A stretch of DNA of 60,467 nucleotides from Oligoflexia bacterium (GCA_020847095.1 JADLCR010000018.1:1-60467); one strand, 5' to 3'; shown: positions 35,044 through 43,574, numbered from the stretch's first letter. Notes: generated by a model not told the origin, from the sequence alone. A program made the numbers and translations.

Positions 35044-36336
35044 TTATTTCATCACAGTATGCAAAAGTTTTTGTCTTGGACCTTTGAGAGGACCAATTAA
35101 AATCGCCTCATTAAGGTAATTCAGAGCCTGATTGTATTGGGCCGATTCTACCCGGAGATTGTGGTGAATCTCAACCAAAGGTTCACCCTTCTTCACTTTA
35201 TCATTGTACTTTTTTAACAAAACAAGTCCCGCCGAAGGGTCAATGACATCACTTGTTTTGCGTCTGCCGGCCCCAAGGGAGAGGCTCGCCAGTCCCAAAC
35301 TTTCGACTTCAAAGTGATTGAGAAATCCAGATTTTGGAGAATTAAAAATTTCCTTAAATTGCGATTTGGGCAGATTTAAGCTTCCGCCCTGTGCTTCAAC
35401 CACGCTTCTGAATTTTTGAAGGGCCGACCCGTTTTCAAGGCTTGTTGTCGCCATTCGGCGAGCTTGGTCGAGACTCTTGGCTTTCCCGCCCAACACGATC
35501 ATATGAGCAGAAAGTTCCAAGCTTAATTCTTTGAGATCGTCAGGTCCGGATCCGGATAAAACATCAAGGCATTCTTGAACTTCAAGCGCATTACCGATGC
35601 AACGCCCAAGCGGAATATTCATATTCGTAATGAGTGCGGTAACTTTTGTCTTACCAAGCTTGGCAATGGAGAGGAGTTTTGAGGCGAGTATTTTTGCTTC
35701 ATGCGCGGTTTTCATAAAAGCGCCTGAGCCATATTTAACATCTAAGACAAGGCCATCGATACCTTCAGCGAGTTTTTTCGACATGATGCTGGCACAAATA
35801 AGTGGAATGCACTCCACCGTTGCCGTTACGTCCCGCAAAGCGTACATTTTTTTGTCGGCAGGACAAATGCTTGGTGTTTGACCGATGAAACTTAATCCGA
35901 GTTGGTTAATTTGCTCTTTAAACTGCACTAAAGTAAGTTGAGTATTGAACCCCGACAGGCTCTCGAGCTTGTCTAGGGTGCCACCCGTGTGACCAAGTCC
36001 GCGGCCACTCATCATCGGAACAATCACTCCACAAGAAGCCACTACGGGCCCCAAAATAAGGCTGGTTTTGTCACCCACTCCACCGGTGGAGTGTTTGTCG
36101 ATTTTGCGACCTGACACTTGATGGAGATCGACGACCTCTCCGGATTTTAGCATGGCACGGGTCAGGGACCATGTTTCTTTATCCGTCATGCCTCGAAAAA
36201 ACACGGCCATCAAGAATGCGGACATTTGATAATCAGTAACCTGGCCGTCTACATAGCCGTTAACGAAATCCGCAATTTCTGATTCAGTAAGACGGCCACC
36301 ATCGCGTTTTATTTTGATGAGTTCAGCCGGAATCAT
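35044..36336 (-). CDS. deoA: Pyrimidine-nucleoside (thymidine) phosphorylase
   Basis: A 430-residue phosphorylase that releases bases from thymidine, deoxyuridine or uridine. Motifs: GRKIDKHSTGGVGDKTSL with the phosphate-binding KHSTGG, then SGRGLGHTGGTLDKLESL, and LVLDVKYGSGAFM near residue 195. The C-terminal beta domain is complete. Sequence alone does not separate thymidine phosphorylase (DeoA) from the broader Pdp. Its ATG shares its first base with the deoC stop (TGATG), so the two are coupled. Confidence 0.92.
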   Translation of the reverse strand: MIPAELIKIKRDGGRLTESEIADFVNGYVDGQVTDYQMSAFLMAVFFRGMTDKETWSLTRAMLKSGEVVDLHQVSGRKIDKHSTGGVGDKTSLILGPVVASCGVIVPMMSGRGLGHTGGTLDKLESLSGFNTQLTLVQFKEQINQLGLSFIGQTPSICPADKKMYALRDVTATVECIPLICASIMSKKLAEGIDGLVLDVKYGSGAFMKTAHEAKILASKLLSIAKLGKTKVTALITNMNIPLGRCIGNALEVQECLDVLSGSGPDDLKELSLELSAHMIVLGGKAKSLDQARRMATTSLENGSALQKFRSVVEAQGGSLNLPKSQFKEIFNSPKSGFLNHFEVESLGLASLSLGAGRRKTSDVIDPSAGLVLLKKYNDKVKKGEPLVEIHHNLRVESAQYNQALNYLNEAILIGPLKGPRQKLLHTVMK

Positions 36337-37016
36337 CAGTAGCCCCCTTGAGCCGAAGCTTGGTGGGTGACGATGCTTACGCCCGAAGAGGTTCCTAGTC
36401 TATTAGCGCCCGCGGCCAGCATCTTAATCGCATCTTGATAAGACCGAATTCCGCCGCTAGCCTTAACTCCCATTTGGGGGCCCACTGTTCGACGAATAAG
36501 TTGAACGACTTCGGCGGTTGCCCCTGATTTCGAAAATCCAGTGCTTGTCTTAACAAAGGCAGCTCCGGCAGTTTTGACGATCTGGCTGGCGTTCACAATT
36601 TGCTCATGAGTTAGCTCACTGGTTTCCAAAATGACTTTAACAGGCGTGTGCTTGGCTTCATTAACTACGGCACGGATTTCGTCAAAAACTCTTTTTGAAT
36701 CGCCCGCCTTGAGGGCTAGGTAATTCATCACCATATCGATTTCTTGGGCTCCCGAATCAATAGCTTCGCGGGTTTGACGAACCTTTAGCGCTACATCTCC
36801 TTGGCCAAAAGGGAAGTCAATGACAGTAATGGCTTTCACTCCGGTCGATTTAAGTTTTTCTGATGTGAATTTCAAAAAATCGGCGTAAACGCAGACACCC
36901 GCAAACCCGTATTTTATTGCTTCGTCAATGAACTGTGAAACCTGTTCTTTGGTAGCATCTGGTTCAAGCAAGGTGTGGTCAATGGTTGCTGCAATATTTT
37001 CGACTGGGTGTTCCAT
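36336..37016 (-). CDS. deoC: Deoxyribose-phosphate aldolase
   Basis: A 226-residue class I aldolase that cleaves 2-deoxyribose 5-phosphate to acetaldehyde and glyceraldehyde 3-phosphate. The Schiff-base lysine is in FVKTSTGFSK (about residue 160), with GVKASGGIR near 190 and IDHTLLEPDAT at the start. I chose ATG 37016 because AAGGA is six bases upstream; ATG 37022 would abut that site. It heads the nucleoside-salvage operon and has a good promoter upstream (37058-37086). Confidence 0.95.
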   Translation of the reverse strand: MEHPVENIAATIDHTLLEPDATKEQVSQFIDEAIKYGFAGVCVYADFLKFTSEKLKSTGVKAITVIDFPFGQGDVALKVRQTREAIDSGAQEIDMVMNYLALKAGDSKRVFDEIRAVVNEAKHTPVKVILETSELTHEQIVNASQIVKTAGAAFVKTSTGFSKSGATAEVVQLIRRTVGPQMGVKASGGIRSYQDAIKMLAAGANRLGTSSGVSIVTHQASAQGGY

Positions 37017-37057
37017 TCTCATTCCTTCGCCGGTGATAGAGCGGCGGAAAACCATGG

Positions 37058-37086
37058 AAATTAGCAACGCTCCCCGTTATTGTCAA
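37058..37086 (-). promoter_or_regulatory. Sigma-70-type promoter of the deoC operon
   Basis: On the minus strand, TTGACA (37086-37081) is followed after exactly 17 bp by TAATTT (37063-37058), which keeps the three most important -10 bases. A transcript would start near 37051 and give a leader of about 35 nt that contains AAGGA (37027-37023) before the deoC ATG. The -35 box lies just before the divergent acylphosphatase ATG at 37090. Confidence 0.65.
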
Positions 37087-37089
37087 AGC

Positions 37090-37362
37090 ATGGCCGCAAA
37101 GAGAGTCTTAATTTCAGGCAAAGTTCAAGGGGTTGGATTTAGGTTTCATTCATTTGAACGGGCTGTGGCACTGGGGCTAAAGGGTTGGGTTCAAAACTTG
37201 CCTGACGGTCGCGTGGAACTAGTGATATTCGGTGAAAGCTCGGCCATTGACGAGATGCTATCATGGGCCCAAAAAGGACCGCCGTCGGCTGATGTAAAAA
37301 AGGTTGATGTTGAGTCCTTTGCTGGCGAAGATCCAAAGGAAGACTTCTTCATTAAGAGGTAA
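37090..37362 (+). CDS. acyP: Acylphosphatase
   Basis: A 90-residue acylphosphatase that hydrolyses acyl phosphates such as carbamoyl or 1,3-bisphosphoglycerate phosphates. The signature is complete: SGKVQGVGFRFHSFERA, with the phosphate-binding Arg, and GWVQNLPDGRVEL, with the catalytic Asn. ATG 37090 has a weak ribosome binding site; an in-frame ATG at 37054 would extend it by 12 residues. It is divergent from deoC, and a small exported protein gene follows after five bases. Confidence 0.92.
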   Translation: MAAKRVLISGKVQGVGFRFHSFERAVALGLKGWVQNLPDGRVELVIFGESSAIDEMLSWAQKGPPSADVKKVDVESFAGEDPKEDFFIKR

Positions 37363-37367
37363 CAGCG

Positions 37368-37769
37368 ATGAAACGATTCTTGATTACTCTGATGGCCGTG
37401 ACTTTTATGGCGAGCGCTTCGTTTGCGCAGCAGTCGATTCGCAAAAAATCAGGTCCCCGTCGTCAATTGGCGACAATTGTTTTTTCGGGACTGGGCGGAG
37501 CTATCCTGGGCCTTTCCACATTGAGTTTTTACGGAAGGCCTCAGGAGTATTTGGGTAACATCGCAATAGGATTTGCGGTTGGCGTGATAGGTGGAACAAC
37601 GTACGTGACATTTCGATCAGCTACAACAAGGGAATATTACGTCGATCCTGATAACCCACAGTCTTTGAATCATTCTATCGAAGAAAAAACTTTTGCGATC
37701 TCTCCTGCCCCAATGTGGGATAAAAACAAAAATCTTGCCTGGGGATTCACTTCAGAATTTCGATTTTAA
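37368..37769 (+). CDS. Small membrane protein with signal peptide, unknown function
   Basis: Not recognised. 133 residues. The start MKRFLITLMAVTFMASASFAQ is a clear signal peptide. After a basic patch (SIRKKSGPRRQ) come two hydrophobic segments (about 36-53, glycine-rich IVFSGLGGAILGLSTLSF, and 65-82, IAIGFAVGVIGGTTYVTF) that form a possible glycine-zipper hairpin. The C-terminal half is polar and ends in an aromatic residue (EFRF), as in outer-membrane proteins. GAGGTAAC precedes the ATG. It is likely an envelope protein. Confidence 0.72.
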   Translation: MKRFLITLMAVTFMASASFAQQSIRKKSGPRRQLATIVFSGLGGAILGLSTLSFYGRPQEYLGNIAIGFAVGVIGGTTYVTFRSATTREYYVDPDNPQSLNHSIEEKTFAISPAPMWDKNKNLAWGFTSEFRF

Positions 37770-37781
37770 TGAGTACAGGCT

Positions 37782-38924
37782 TTAGCCAGACTTCTTGATA
37801 GGCGGGGGCATCTTGATATTTCCGCCGGTCTGAGGGCCCATGCCGGAACCCATCGGAGGAGCTCCCGATCCAGAACCGCCAACGCCGGGTAGGGTTTTTT
37901 TGCCGAGAAAACTTGCCGCGTCTTTTTGAGAAATGATACCCCTTTTTAATAAGTCCTGTACGTAGGAGTCAAAGGTGATCATGCCCTCGTTTCGGCCTGT
38001 TTGCATGGCGCTTGGAATCTGAAATGTCTTACCTTCACGAATGAGATTGGCCACAGCGCTCGTGTTCTGTAAAACTTCAACAACAGCAACGCGGCCTTGG
38101 CCATCGGCTTTGGGTAATAGGGCTTGCGCGATCACGCCCCTTAGACTTTCTGATAACATAACGCGAACTTGAGACTGTTGTTCTTGCGGAAACACATCAA
38201 TAATTCGGTCGACGGTTTTGTGGGCGCTATTGGTGTGAAGAGTTCCAAAAACCAAGTGACCGGTTTCAGCAGCGGTCATGGCCAAACTAATCGTTTCCAG
38301 GTCACGCATCTCCCCAACCAAGATAACGTCGGGATCTTCACGAAGTGCGGCTTTTAGGGCGTTGCCAAAAGACTTGGTATGGCTTGAAACCTCACGCTGA
38401 TTGACGAGAGATTTTAAGTTTGGATGAACAAACTCAATGGGATCTTCAATTGTAATAATATGGCACTGTTCATTGGCATTAATGTGGTGAATCAAAGAAG
38501 CTAAGGTTGTTGATTTACCAGAGCCGGTCGCACCGACAACCAAAACCATTCCTTTGTGAACATTAATCAAATCTAAGAGATTTTCAGGAAGTTGAAGCTC
38601 TTGAAGCGTCTTGATTTTTTCGGGAATTATTCGAAACACAGCTCCGATACCTCGGCGCTGCATAAAAATGTTACAACGAAATCGGCCGACTCCTTCGAGC
38701 GTGTAACTGCAATCGAGCTCCCAATTTTCGATAAACTGGCGCTTTTGCTTTTCAGTTAAAAGCTCAAATATCAAGGCTTGCGTTTCTTCTGGAGTTAGGT
38801 TGTGGTAGTTGAGCTTAACCATTTCTCCGTGCAAACGAAGAAATGGAGGAGCACCCGTGGTGAAATGCAGGTCAGATGCATTTTGTTGCTTCATTAATGT
38901 AAATAACTGATCAAGTTTCGCCAT
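37782..38924 (-). CDS. pilT: Type IV pilus retraction ATPase PilT
   Basis: PilT powers disassembly of type IV pili and twitching. The 380-residue protein has the N-terminal PAS-like part with DLHFTTGAPPFLRLHGEM, Walker A VGATGSGKSTT (about residue 130), Asp box IEDPIEFVH, Walker B VGEMRDLETI and His box TAAETGHLVFGTLHT, and the AIRNLIRE-type motif near 290 (VANLIREGK). A Gly/Pro-rich tail of about 35 residues is added after the usual end. It converges on the small membrane protein gene and is divergent from the RNase G gene. Confidence 0.94.
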   Translation of the reverse strand: MAKLDQLFTLMKQQNASDLHFTTGAPPFLRLHGEMVKLNYHNLTPEETQALIFELLTEKQKRQFIENWELDCSYTLEGVGRFRCNIFMQRRGIGAVFRIIPEKIKTLQELQLPENLLDLINVHKGMVLVVGATGSGKSTTLASLIHHINANEQCHIITIEDPIEFVHPNLKSLVNQREVSSHTKSFGNALKAALREDPDVILVGEMRDLETISLAMTAAETGHLVFGTLHTNSAHKTVDRIIDVFPQEQQSQVRVMLSESLRGVIAQALLPKADGQGRVAVVEVLQNTSAVANLIREGKTFQIPSAMQTGRNEGMITFDSYVQDLLKRGIISQKDAASFLGKKTLPGVGGSGSGAPPMGSGMGPQTGGNIKMPPPIKKSG

Positions 38925-38961
38925 AGGTTTCTCTAAGTAATCATTCGGTTTTTTGGGAGCG

Positions 38962-38980
38962 GGACATGAATGAAATGTCC
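38962..38980 (+). promoter_or_regulatory. Hairpin in the leader of the RNase G gene
   Basis: GGACAT (38962-38967) and ATGTCC (38975-38980) form a perfect 6-bp stem with a 7-nt loop, ending 23 bp before the ATG of the RNase E/G gene. No T-run follows, so it is not a terminator. It may be a leader structure or an operator in the 79-bp gap shared with divergent pilT. Confidence 0.4.
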
Positions 38981-39003
38981 AATATCAAGACTAAGGGCGA
39001 GAA

Positions 39004-40506
39004 ATGTCAGAGCTAATTATAAATGCCACAACCGTTGAAACTCGAGTTGCCCTCGTTGAAAACGGGGTTATCAGCGATCTTGTTATTGAGCGTGAAAAAG
39101 AACGCGGTCTAGTTGGCAACGTCTTTAAAGGTCGAGTGGTTCGAGTGCTTCCAGGTATGCAAGCCTGCTTTGTGGACATTGGTCTAGATCGCGCGGCTTT
39201 TTTATATGTTGGCGATGTGTTGGGTGGGGTAGCGGACGCGGTTGACATGTTCGACGAAGACGGGCTTGTCAAAGTTGAGGGAGTCAATCGAGCTCCGCCA
39301 AAAGTACCCATTCAAGACGTTGTTAAAGAAGGCCAGCTCATGTTGGTTCAAGTCGCCAAGGACCCCATCGGAACCAAAGGAGCCAGGCTCACCATGCATA
39401 TCAGTCTGCCGGGGCGTTACTTGGTTTACATGCCTACGGTTTCACATTTGGGAGTTTCTCGGCGAATTGAGCAAGAAGAAGAGCGTGCGCGACTCAAAGA
39501 TATCGTCCAACAGCTAAAGCCCGACGAGGGCGGATTCATTGTGAGAACGGCTTGTGAAGGTGCTTCCCAAAAAGATATTAAAAATGACATCGAATATTTG
39601 ACCAAGCTCTGGAAAGAGATTCACAAGGCTTACGACAAACAAAACGGCCCAGGAAATATCCACATGGATTTGGATGTGGAGCTTAGAGCTATTCGCGATT
39701 TATTTGATGACAACGTCAAACGAGTTATCGTTGACGACCCAAAGATTCATAAAAAGGTGCTGAAGTTTTTTAATCAGTTCTTGCCAAAGTTTAAGAGCAA
39801 TATTGAACTCTATGCGGGGGCGGGTCCAATTTTTGATCACTTTGGCATCGAGCTTGAGATTTCTAGGGCCCTGGGGCGCAAGGTTTGGCTGAAAAGTGGT
39901 GGATACATCATCGTGGATGAGGCCGAGGCCCTTGTTGCCATTGACGTTAATACGGGTCGCTATGTCGGCAAACGCAACCTTGAAGACACCATCATCAAGA
40001 CCAATCTTGAAGCCGTTAAGGAGATTGCTTACCAGCTCCGCCTTCGAAATTGCGGCGGGATCATCATTCTAGATTTCATCGACATGGAAAAAGAATCTAA
40101 TCGTGAAAAAGTTCTAGAGTCCCTAAAAGAAGAATTGGCTAAAGATCGCGCCAAAACCAATGTATTGACAATGAGCTCCTTGGGCCTGGTTGAAATGACC
40201 CGAAAGCGCACCCGCGAAAGCCTTGTGCGAACGCTCTGCGAGCCGTGTAGTTACTGTGACGGTAAGGGGTATCTCAAATCCAAGACCACCATATGCTATG
40301 AAATCTTCCGTGAGCTGGCTCGAGAGGCCAAAGTTAAAGAAGCCACCTCCAGCCAGGTGCATGTGCACCCTGACATTGCAGACTGGTTATATTCGGAAGA
40401 GCGGGAAATGCTTGAAGAAACTGAAGAATATTTAGGGCGCCCCATATCGATAAAGACCGAAGAAGGGTTTCACCTAGAACAGTTCGAAGTCGTCTCTAAG
40501 CATTGA
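39004..40506 (+). CDS. rng: Ribonuclease E/G (RNase G type)
   Basis: A 500-residue endoribonuclease of the RNase E/G family, acting in rRNA maturation and mRNA decay. An S1 RNA-binding domain lies in the first 120 residues (VFKGRVVRVLPGMQACFVDIG). The DNase I-like catalytic part has metal-binding Asp about 313 in VAIDVNTGRYVGK and Asp about 356 in IILDFIDM. A cysteine-rich zinc-link segment (CEPCSYCDGKG) is near residue 415. The long C-terminal scaffold of RNase E is absent. The ATG follows AAGGG. Confidence 0.93.
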   Translation: MSELIINATTVETRVALVENGVISDLVIEREKERGLVGNVFKGRVVRVLPGMQACFVDIGLDRAAFLYVGDVLGGVADAVDMFDEDGLVKVEGVNRAPPKVPIQDVVKEGQLMLVQVAKDPIGTKGARLTMHISLPGRYLVYMPTVSHLGVSRRIEQEEERARLKDIVQQLKPDEGGFIVRTACEGASQKDIKNDIEYLTKLWKEIHKAYDKQNGPGNIHMDLDVELRAIRDLFDDNVKRVIVDDPKIHKKVLKFFNQFLPKFKSNIELYAGAGPIFDHFGIELEISRALGRKVWLKSGGYIIVDEAEALVAIDVNTGRYVGKRNLEDTIIKTNLEAVKEIAYQLRLRNCGGIIILDFIDMEKESNREKVLESLKEELAKDRAKTNVLTMSSLGLVEMTRKRTRESLVRTLCEPCSYCDGKGYLKSKTTICYEIFRELAREAKVKEATSSQVHVHPDIADWLYSEEREMLEETEEYLGRPISIKTEEGFHLEQFEVVSKH

Positions 40507-40572
40507 CAAAGACAGTCACAATATGGCAAAACCCTGTGATTTAGGATCCTTATCAGTTCGGAGGTTTATTCC

Positions 40573-41085
40573 GTGATTTATGCAGTAGTGAAAGCCGGTG
40601 GGCGACAGTATCGAGTTGTCCCAGGACAGACATTCAGCGTTGAGAAAATTGAAGGCGCACCCGGATCTTCGGTGGAATTAAACGAAGTGTTGATGGTGGG
40701 GGGAGACGCTCCCGTTGTTGGTTCTCCGTTAGTTTCTGGCGCTAAAATTAAAGCCGTTGTTGAAAGCCAATACCGTGGAACAAAAGTTTTGGTTTTTAAG
40801 AAGAAGCGACGTCATAAATATCGAAAGATGAAAGGACATCGCTCTGAATTGACAAGACTTTTTGTTGCTGAAATTGTGAGCCCAAAGGGTTCATATAAAG
40901 CTGACAACGAGCCGCGTATTGATAGCGAAGAAAAACGCGCTCAAAAGTTAGAGCGAAAAGAAAAGGCCAGACTGCAGGCGGCCGACACACAAGAAGCCTC
41001 AGGCACAAAGAAGGCTAAAAAGCCCGCAGCTAAAGCAAAGAAAACTGGAGCCAAGAAAAAGGCTTCAACCAAGAAAAAGAAGTGA
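40573..41085 (+). CDS. rplU: 50S ribosomal protein L21 with lysine-rich C-terminal tail
   Basis: The first 105 residues are ordinary L21 (MIYAVVKAGGRQYRVVPGQ, then VFKKKRRHKYRKMKGHRSELT), which binds 23S rRNA domain regions near L20. It then continues for about 65 residues of low-complexity Lys/Ala/Glu sequence ending in AKKPAAKAKKTGAKKKAS-type repeats, resembling histone H1 tails. Most bacterial L21 proteins stop near 103 residues. It starts with GTG 40573 after GGAGG and is followed by rpmA after 14 bases. Confidence 0.94.
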   Translation: MIYAVVKAGGRQYRVVPGQTFSVEKIEGAPGSSVELNEVLMVGGDAPVVGSPLVSGAKIKAVVESQYRGTKVLVFKKKRRHKYRKMKGHRSELTRLFVAEIVSPKGSYKADNEPRIDSEEKRAQKLERKEKARLQAADTQEASGTKKAKKPAAKAKKTGAKKKASTKKKK

Positions 41086-41099
41086 GAGGGTAAGTAGCG

Positions 41100-41354
41100 A
41101 TGGCAACCAAAAAAGCCGGTGGAAGTACTAAGAACGGTCGCGACTCACAGAGTAAGCGACTAGGTGTAAAAAGTTTTGGTGGCGAGATGGTGGTTCCTGG
41201 AAACATCATTGTTCGTCAGCGTGGAACAAAATTCCATCCTGGAAAAAACGTTGGAATGGGTCGTGATCATACGATTTTTGCTCTTATCCCTGGTCGCGTG
41301 ACTTTCGAATGGAAGTCGAAGACCCGAATGGCTGTGAGCGTTTACCCAGCCTGA
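41100..41354 (+). CDS. rpmA: 50S ribosomal protein L27
   Basis: L27 reaches the peptidyl-transferase centre with its N-terminus. The 84-residue protein starts [20 protein letters not shown] and has the signature [21 protein letters not shown] followed by [10 protein letters not shown]. No N-terminal cleavage extension is present. It sits directly after rplU and is followed by a strong terminator. Confidence 0.97.
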   Translation: MATKKAGGSTKNGRDSQSKRLGVKSFGGEMVVPGNIIVRQRGTKFHPGKNVGMGRDHTIFALIPGRVTFEWKSKTRMAVSVYPA

Positions 41355-41377
41355 CATTTAACTGAAGGAAGTAAAGG

Positions 41378-41414
41378 GCTGGGTGGGGTTTTATTCCCCA
41401 CCCAGCTTGTTTTT
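41378..41414 (+). terminator. Strong intrinsic terminator between rpmA and obg
   Basis: An 11-bp perfect stem, GCTGGGTGGGG (41378-41388) pairing with CCCCACCCAGC (41396-41406), has a 7-nt loop and is followed by TTGTTTTT. It should end the rplU-rpmA transcript. Its T-run stops only 9 bp before the obg ATG at 41423, leaving no room for a promoter after it. Confidence 0.93.
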
Positions 41415-41422
41415 GAAGTGAC

Positions 41423-42454
41423 ATGAAGTTCATAGACGAAGCTAAGATTTATGTTCGTTCTGGCCACGGAGGCCCTGGTGCAGTGTCGTTTCGGCGAGAG
41501 AAGTTTATTCCTCGCGGCGGACCAGACGGCGGTGATGGGGGCGCTGGTGGCAGCGTCATTTTTCGAGTCAACTCGCAATTGGGAACCCTTCTTGACCTTA
41601 GATTCAAAAGAAAATTTTTAGCTGGAGATGGAGAGCCCGGGGACCGTCAAAATATGACCGGTCATAACGGTGAAAACGTCGAAATCAGTGTTCCAGCAGG
41701 AACGTTAATCAAATCTCCAGACGGACAAGTGATTGCCGATATGAGTGGCGACTCTGCGGAATTTGTATTTTTAAAGGGCGGCCGCGGGGGCAAGGGAAAT
41801 CAGTTTTTTAAAAACAGTGTCAATCAAGCCCCGAAATTTGCACAACCCGGTGAGCCTGGGGCGGAAGCAGAAATCGTTCTTGAGTTAAAGCTTATTGCTG
41901 ATGTGGGAATCATTGGATTTCCGAATGCGGGAAAATCAACGTTGATTTCAAAAATTTCAGCGGCTCGTCCAAAAATTGCGGATTACCCGTTCACAACCCT
42001 AGCTCCGAATTTAGGAGTGGTTAAATACGAAGATTTTAGAAGTTTCGTCGTTGCGGATATTCCAGGGCTGATCAAGGGTGCTCATACCGGGGCAGGTTTG
42101 GGCATTAAGTTTTTACGGCATATTGAGCGAACAAGATTTTTTGTTCACCTCGTTGATGCCTCGGGATTTTCGGGTCGTGACCCCGTTCAGGACTTTGAAG
42201 ACATTTGCAACGAACTTGAACAGTACGACCAAACCAGGGCACAAGATGAAGGGTTTTTTGAACTCAGTCGGCGCCCCCAAATCGTTGTGCTCAACAAAAC
42301 AGAGTTTTTAGAAGAGAGTGAAAAAATCAAATTGAAATCGGCCTTTTCAAAAAAAGGCCATAAAGTCCTTTTTATCTCGGCGCTGACAGGCGCTGGGCTC
42401 AAAGACCTTATTCGAGAAATGGTAGGCAAATTCCGTGACCAAGAAACGCACTAA
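41423..42454 (+). CDS. obg: GTPase Obg (CgtA)
   Basis: A 343-residue ribosome-assembly GTPase. The glycine-rich Obg fold occupies residues 1-158 (FIDEAKIYVRSGHGGPGAVSF, then GGPDGGDGGAGGSV). The G domain follows, with Walker A GFPNAGKST (about 167-175), DIPGLIKGAH and the NKTE specificity motif (about 291-294). The C-terminal OCT domain seen in many bacteria is lacking. Ribosome binding site is weak (GAAGTG). A terminator ends nine bases upstream. The last 20 bases overlap the NadD-RsfS gene. Confidence 0.96.
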   Translation: MKFIDEAKIYVRSGHGGPGAVSFRREKFIPRGGPDGGDGGAGGSVIFRVNSQLGTLLDLRFKRKFLAGDGEPGDRQNMTGHNGENVEISVPAGTLIKSPDGQVIADMSGDSAEFVFLKGGRGGKGNQFFKNSVNQAPKFAQPGEPGAEAEIVLELKLIADVGIIGFPNAGKSTLISKISAARPKIADYPFTTLAPNLGVVKYEDFRSFVVADIPGLIKGAHTGAGLGIKFLRHIERTRFFVHLVDASGFSGRDPVQDFEDICNELEQYDQTRAQDEGFFELSRRPQIVVLNKTEFLEESEKIKLKSAFSKKGHKVLFISALTGAGLKDLIREMVGKFRDQETH

Positions 42455-43574
42455 GAAAAAATCGCCCGTAAAAGCAAAAGCTTCCAAAACTAAAAAGCGC
42501 CCTTCGGCAACGAAGAAAGTAATTCTCAAGAAGAAGGCGGCTCCAGTCGCTAAAACAAAAAAATCCGACGAGATCATTGGCATTTTGGGGGGCTCATTTA
42601 ACCCCATTCACATTGGTCACCTCCATATCGCATTGTCCGTTAAAGAACGTTTGGGATTGAGTAAAGTCGTCTTTATTCCTTCGTTTGCTTCTCCAATGAG
42701 AGAGCCCGCAGGAATTCATCCCGATGATCGACTTAAGATGGTGGAGCTCGCAGCTGAGAGATATCGAGATGATTTGGCTGTTGATCCAATTGAAGTTAAG
42801 CGCGGCGGGGTTAGTTACACCGTCGATACGCTAAAAGCGTATAACAAAAAATATAAACCCGAGAATCTGTATTTCATTATGGGTGCAGATAGTTTTTTGA
42901 AATTTCCGCAATGGAAAAACTTTGAAGAACTTTTGAGTTTGGCGAACTGGGTTGTTTGCGTAAGACCGGGGGCCCAAGTTTCGTTAACTAGCGTCGATTT
43001 GCCCTCTGGGCTGGAACAACACATTGTAGCGGCTGACGAGCGGAAAGTTGTCTTGAAGTCCGGCAGAACGATCAGTCTTGTTGAAAATGATCCAATTGCA
43101 GTTTCATCAAGCGAAATTCGAAAGAAGATTCGTCAGGGACAAAGTGTACAAAGCTTATTAACTCCAAAGGTTCACGACTTCATCTTAGAAAACAAACTTT
43201 ATCAGCGCACTTCGCCGCTAGTATCTGATTACAAAAAATTTACTTTAATGTGCGCCGAGAGCGCCTTGGATAAAAAGGCTTTGGGATTAAAAGTGTACGA
43301 TCTTTCCCGACTGAGCTCTTACACGGATTATTCAATTGTGTGCAGCGCCACCTCGACCAAACATGCGGCGGCCGTTGCCGAGGGCGTCATTAAAACAGTG
43401 AAGGAAGAATTCGGAATTAACCCAATTAGCGTAGAGGGCTTGCGAGAGGGTCGTTGGGTGCTTGTTGATTTTGGAGCAGCCGTGCTCCATGTGTTTGAAG
43501 ACACTTTACGCGGGCACTATAAAATTGAAGAACTTTGGCGAGCTTGCCCTCAAATTCAATCTGGGGCGCCGTGA
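42435..43574 (+). CDS. Fused nicotinate-nucleotide adenylyltransferase (NadD) and ribosome silencing factor (RsfS)
   Basis: One 379-residue frame holds two normally separate proteins. Residues 1-45 are a Lys/Ala-rich basic arm. Residues 46-250 are NadD, which adenylates nicotinate mononucleotide for NAD synthesis: GILGGSFNPIHIGHLHIA with the (H/T)xGH nucleotidyl-transfer motif near 59-62 and SSSEIRKKI near 223. From about 260 to 375 is RsfS/Iojap, which binds L14 and blocks subunit joining in starved cells: KVYDLSRLSSYTDYSIVCS, then GRWVLVDFGAAVLHVF. nadD and rsfS are often neighbours, so fusion is plausible. GTG 42435 lies inside obg; rlmH overlaps its end. Confidence 0.88.
   Translation: MTKKRTKKKSPVKAKASKTKKRPSATKKVILKKKAAPVAKTKKSDEIIGILGGSFNPIHIGHLHIALSVKERLGLSKVVFIPSFASPMREPAGIHPDDRLKMVELAAERYRDDLAVDPIEVKRGGVSYTVDTLKAYNKKYKPENLYFIMGADSFLKFPQWKNFEELLSLANWVVCVRPGAQVSLTSVDLPSGLEQHIVAADERKVVLKSGRTISLVENDPIAVSSSEIRKKIRQGQSVQSLLTPKVHDFILENKLYQRTSPLVSDYKKFTLMCAESALDKKALGLKVYDLSRLSSYTDYSIVCSATSTKHAAAVAEGVIKTVKEEFGINPISVEGLREGRWVLVDFGAAVLHVFEDTLRGHYKIEELWRACPQIQSGAP

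Noticed and set aside
40503-40531. TTGACA at the end of rng as an rplU promoter
   Set aside because: No acceptable -10 box lies at 16-18 bp spacing.
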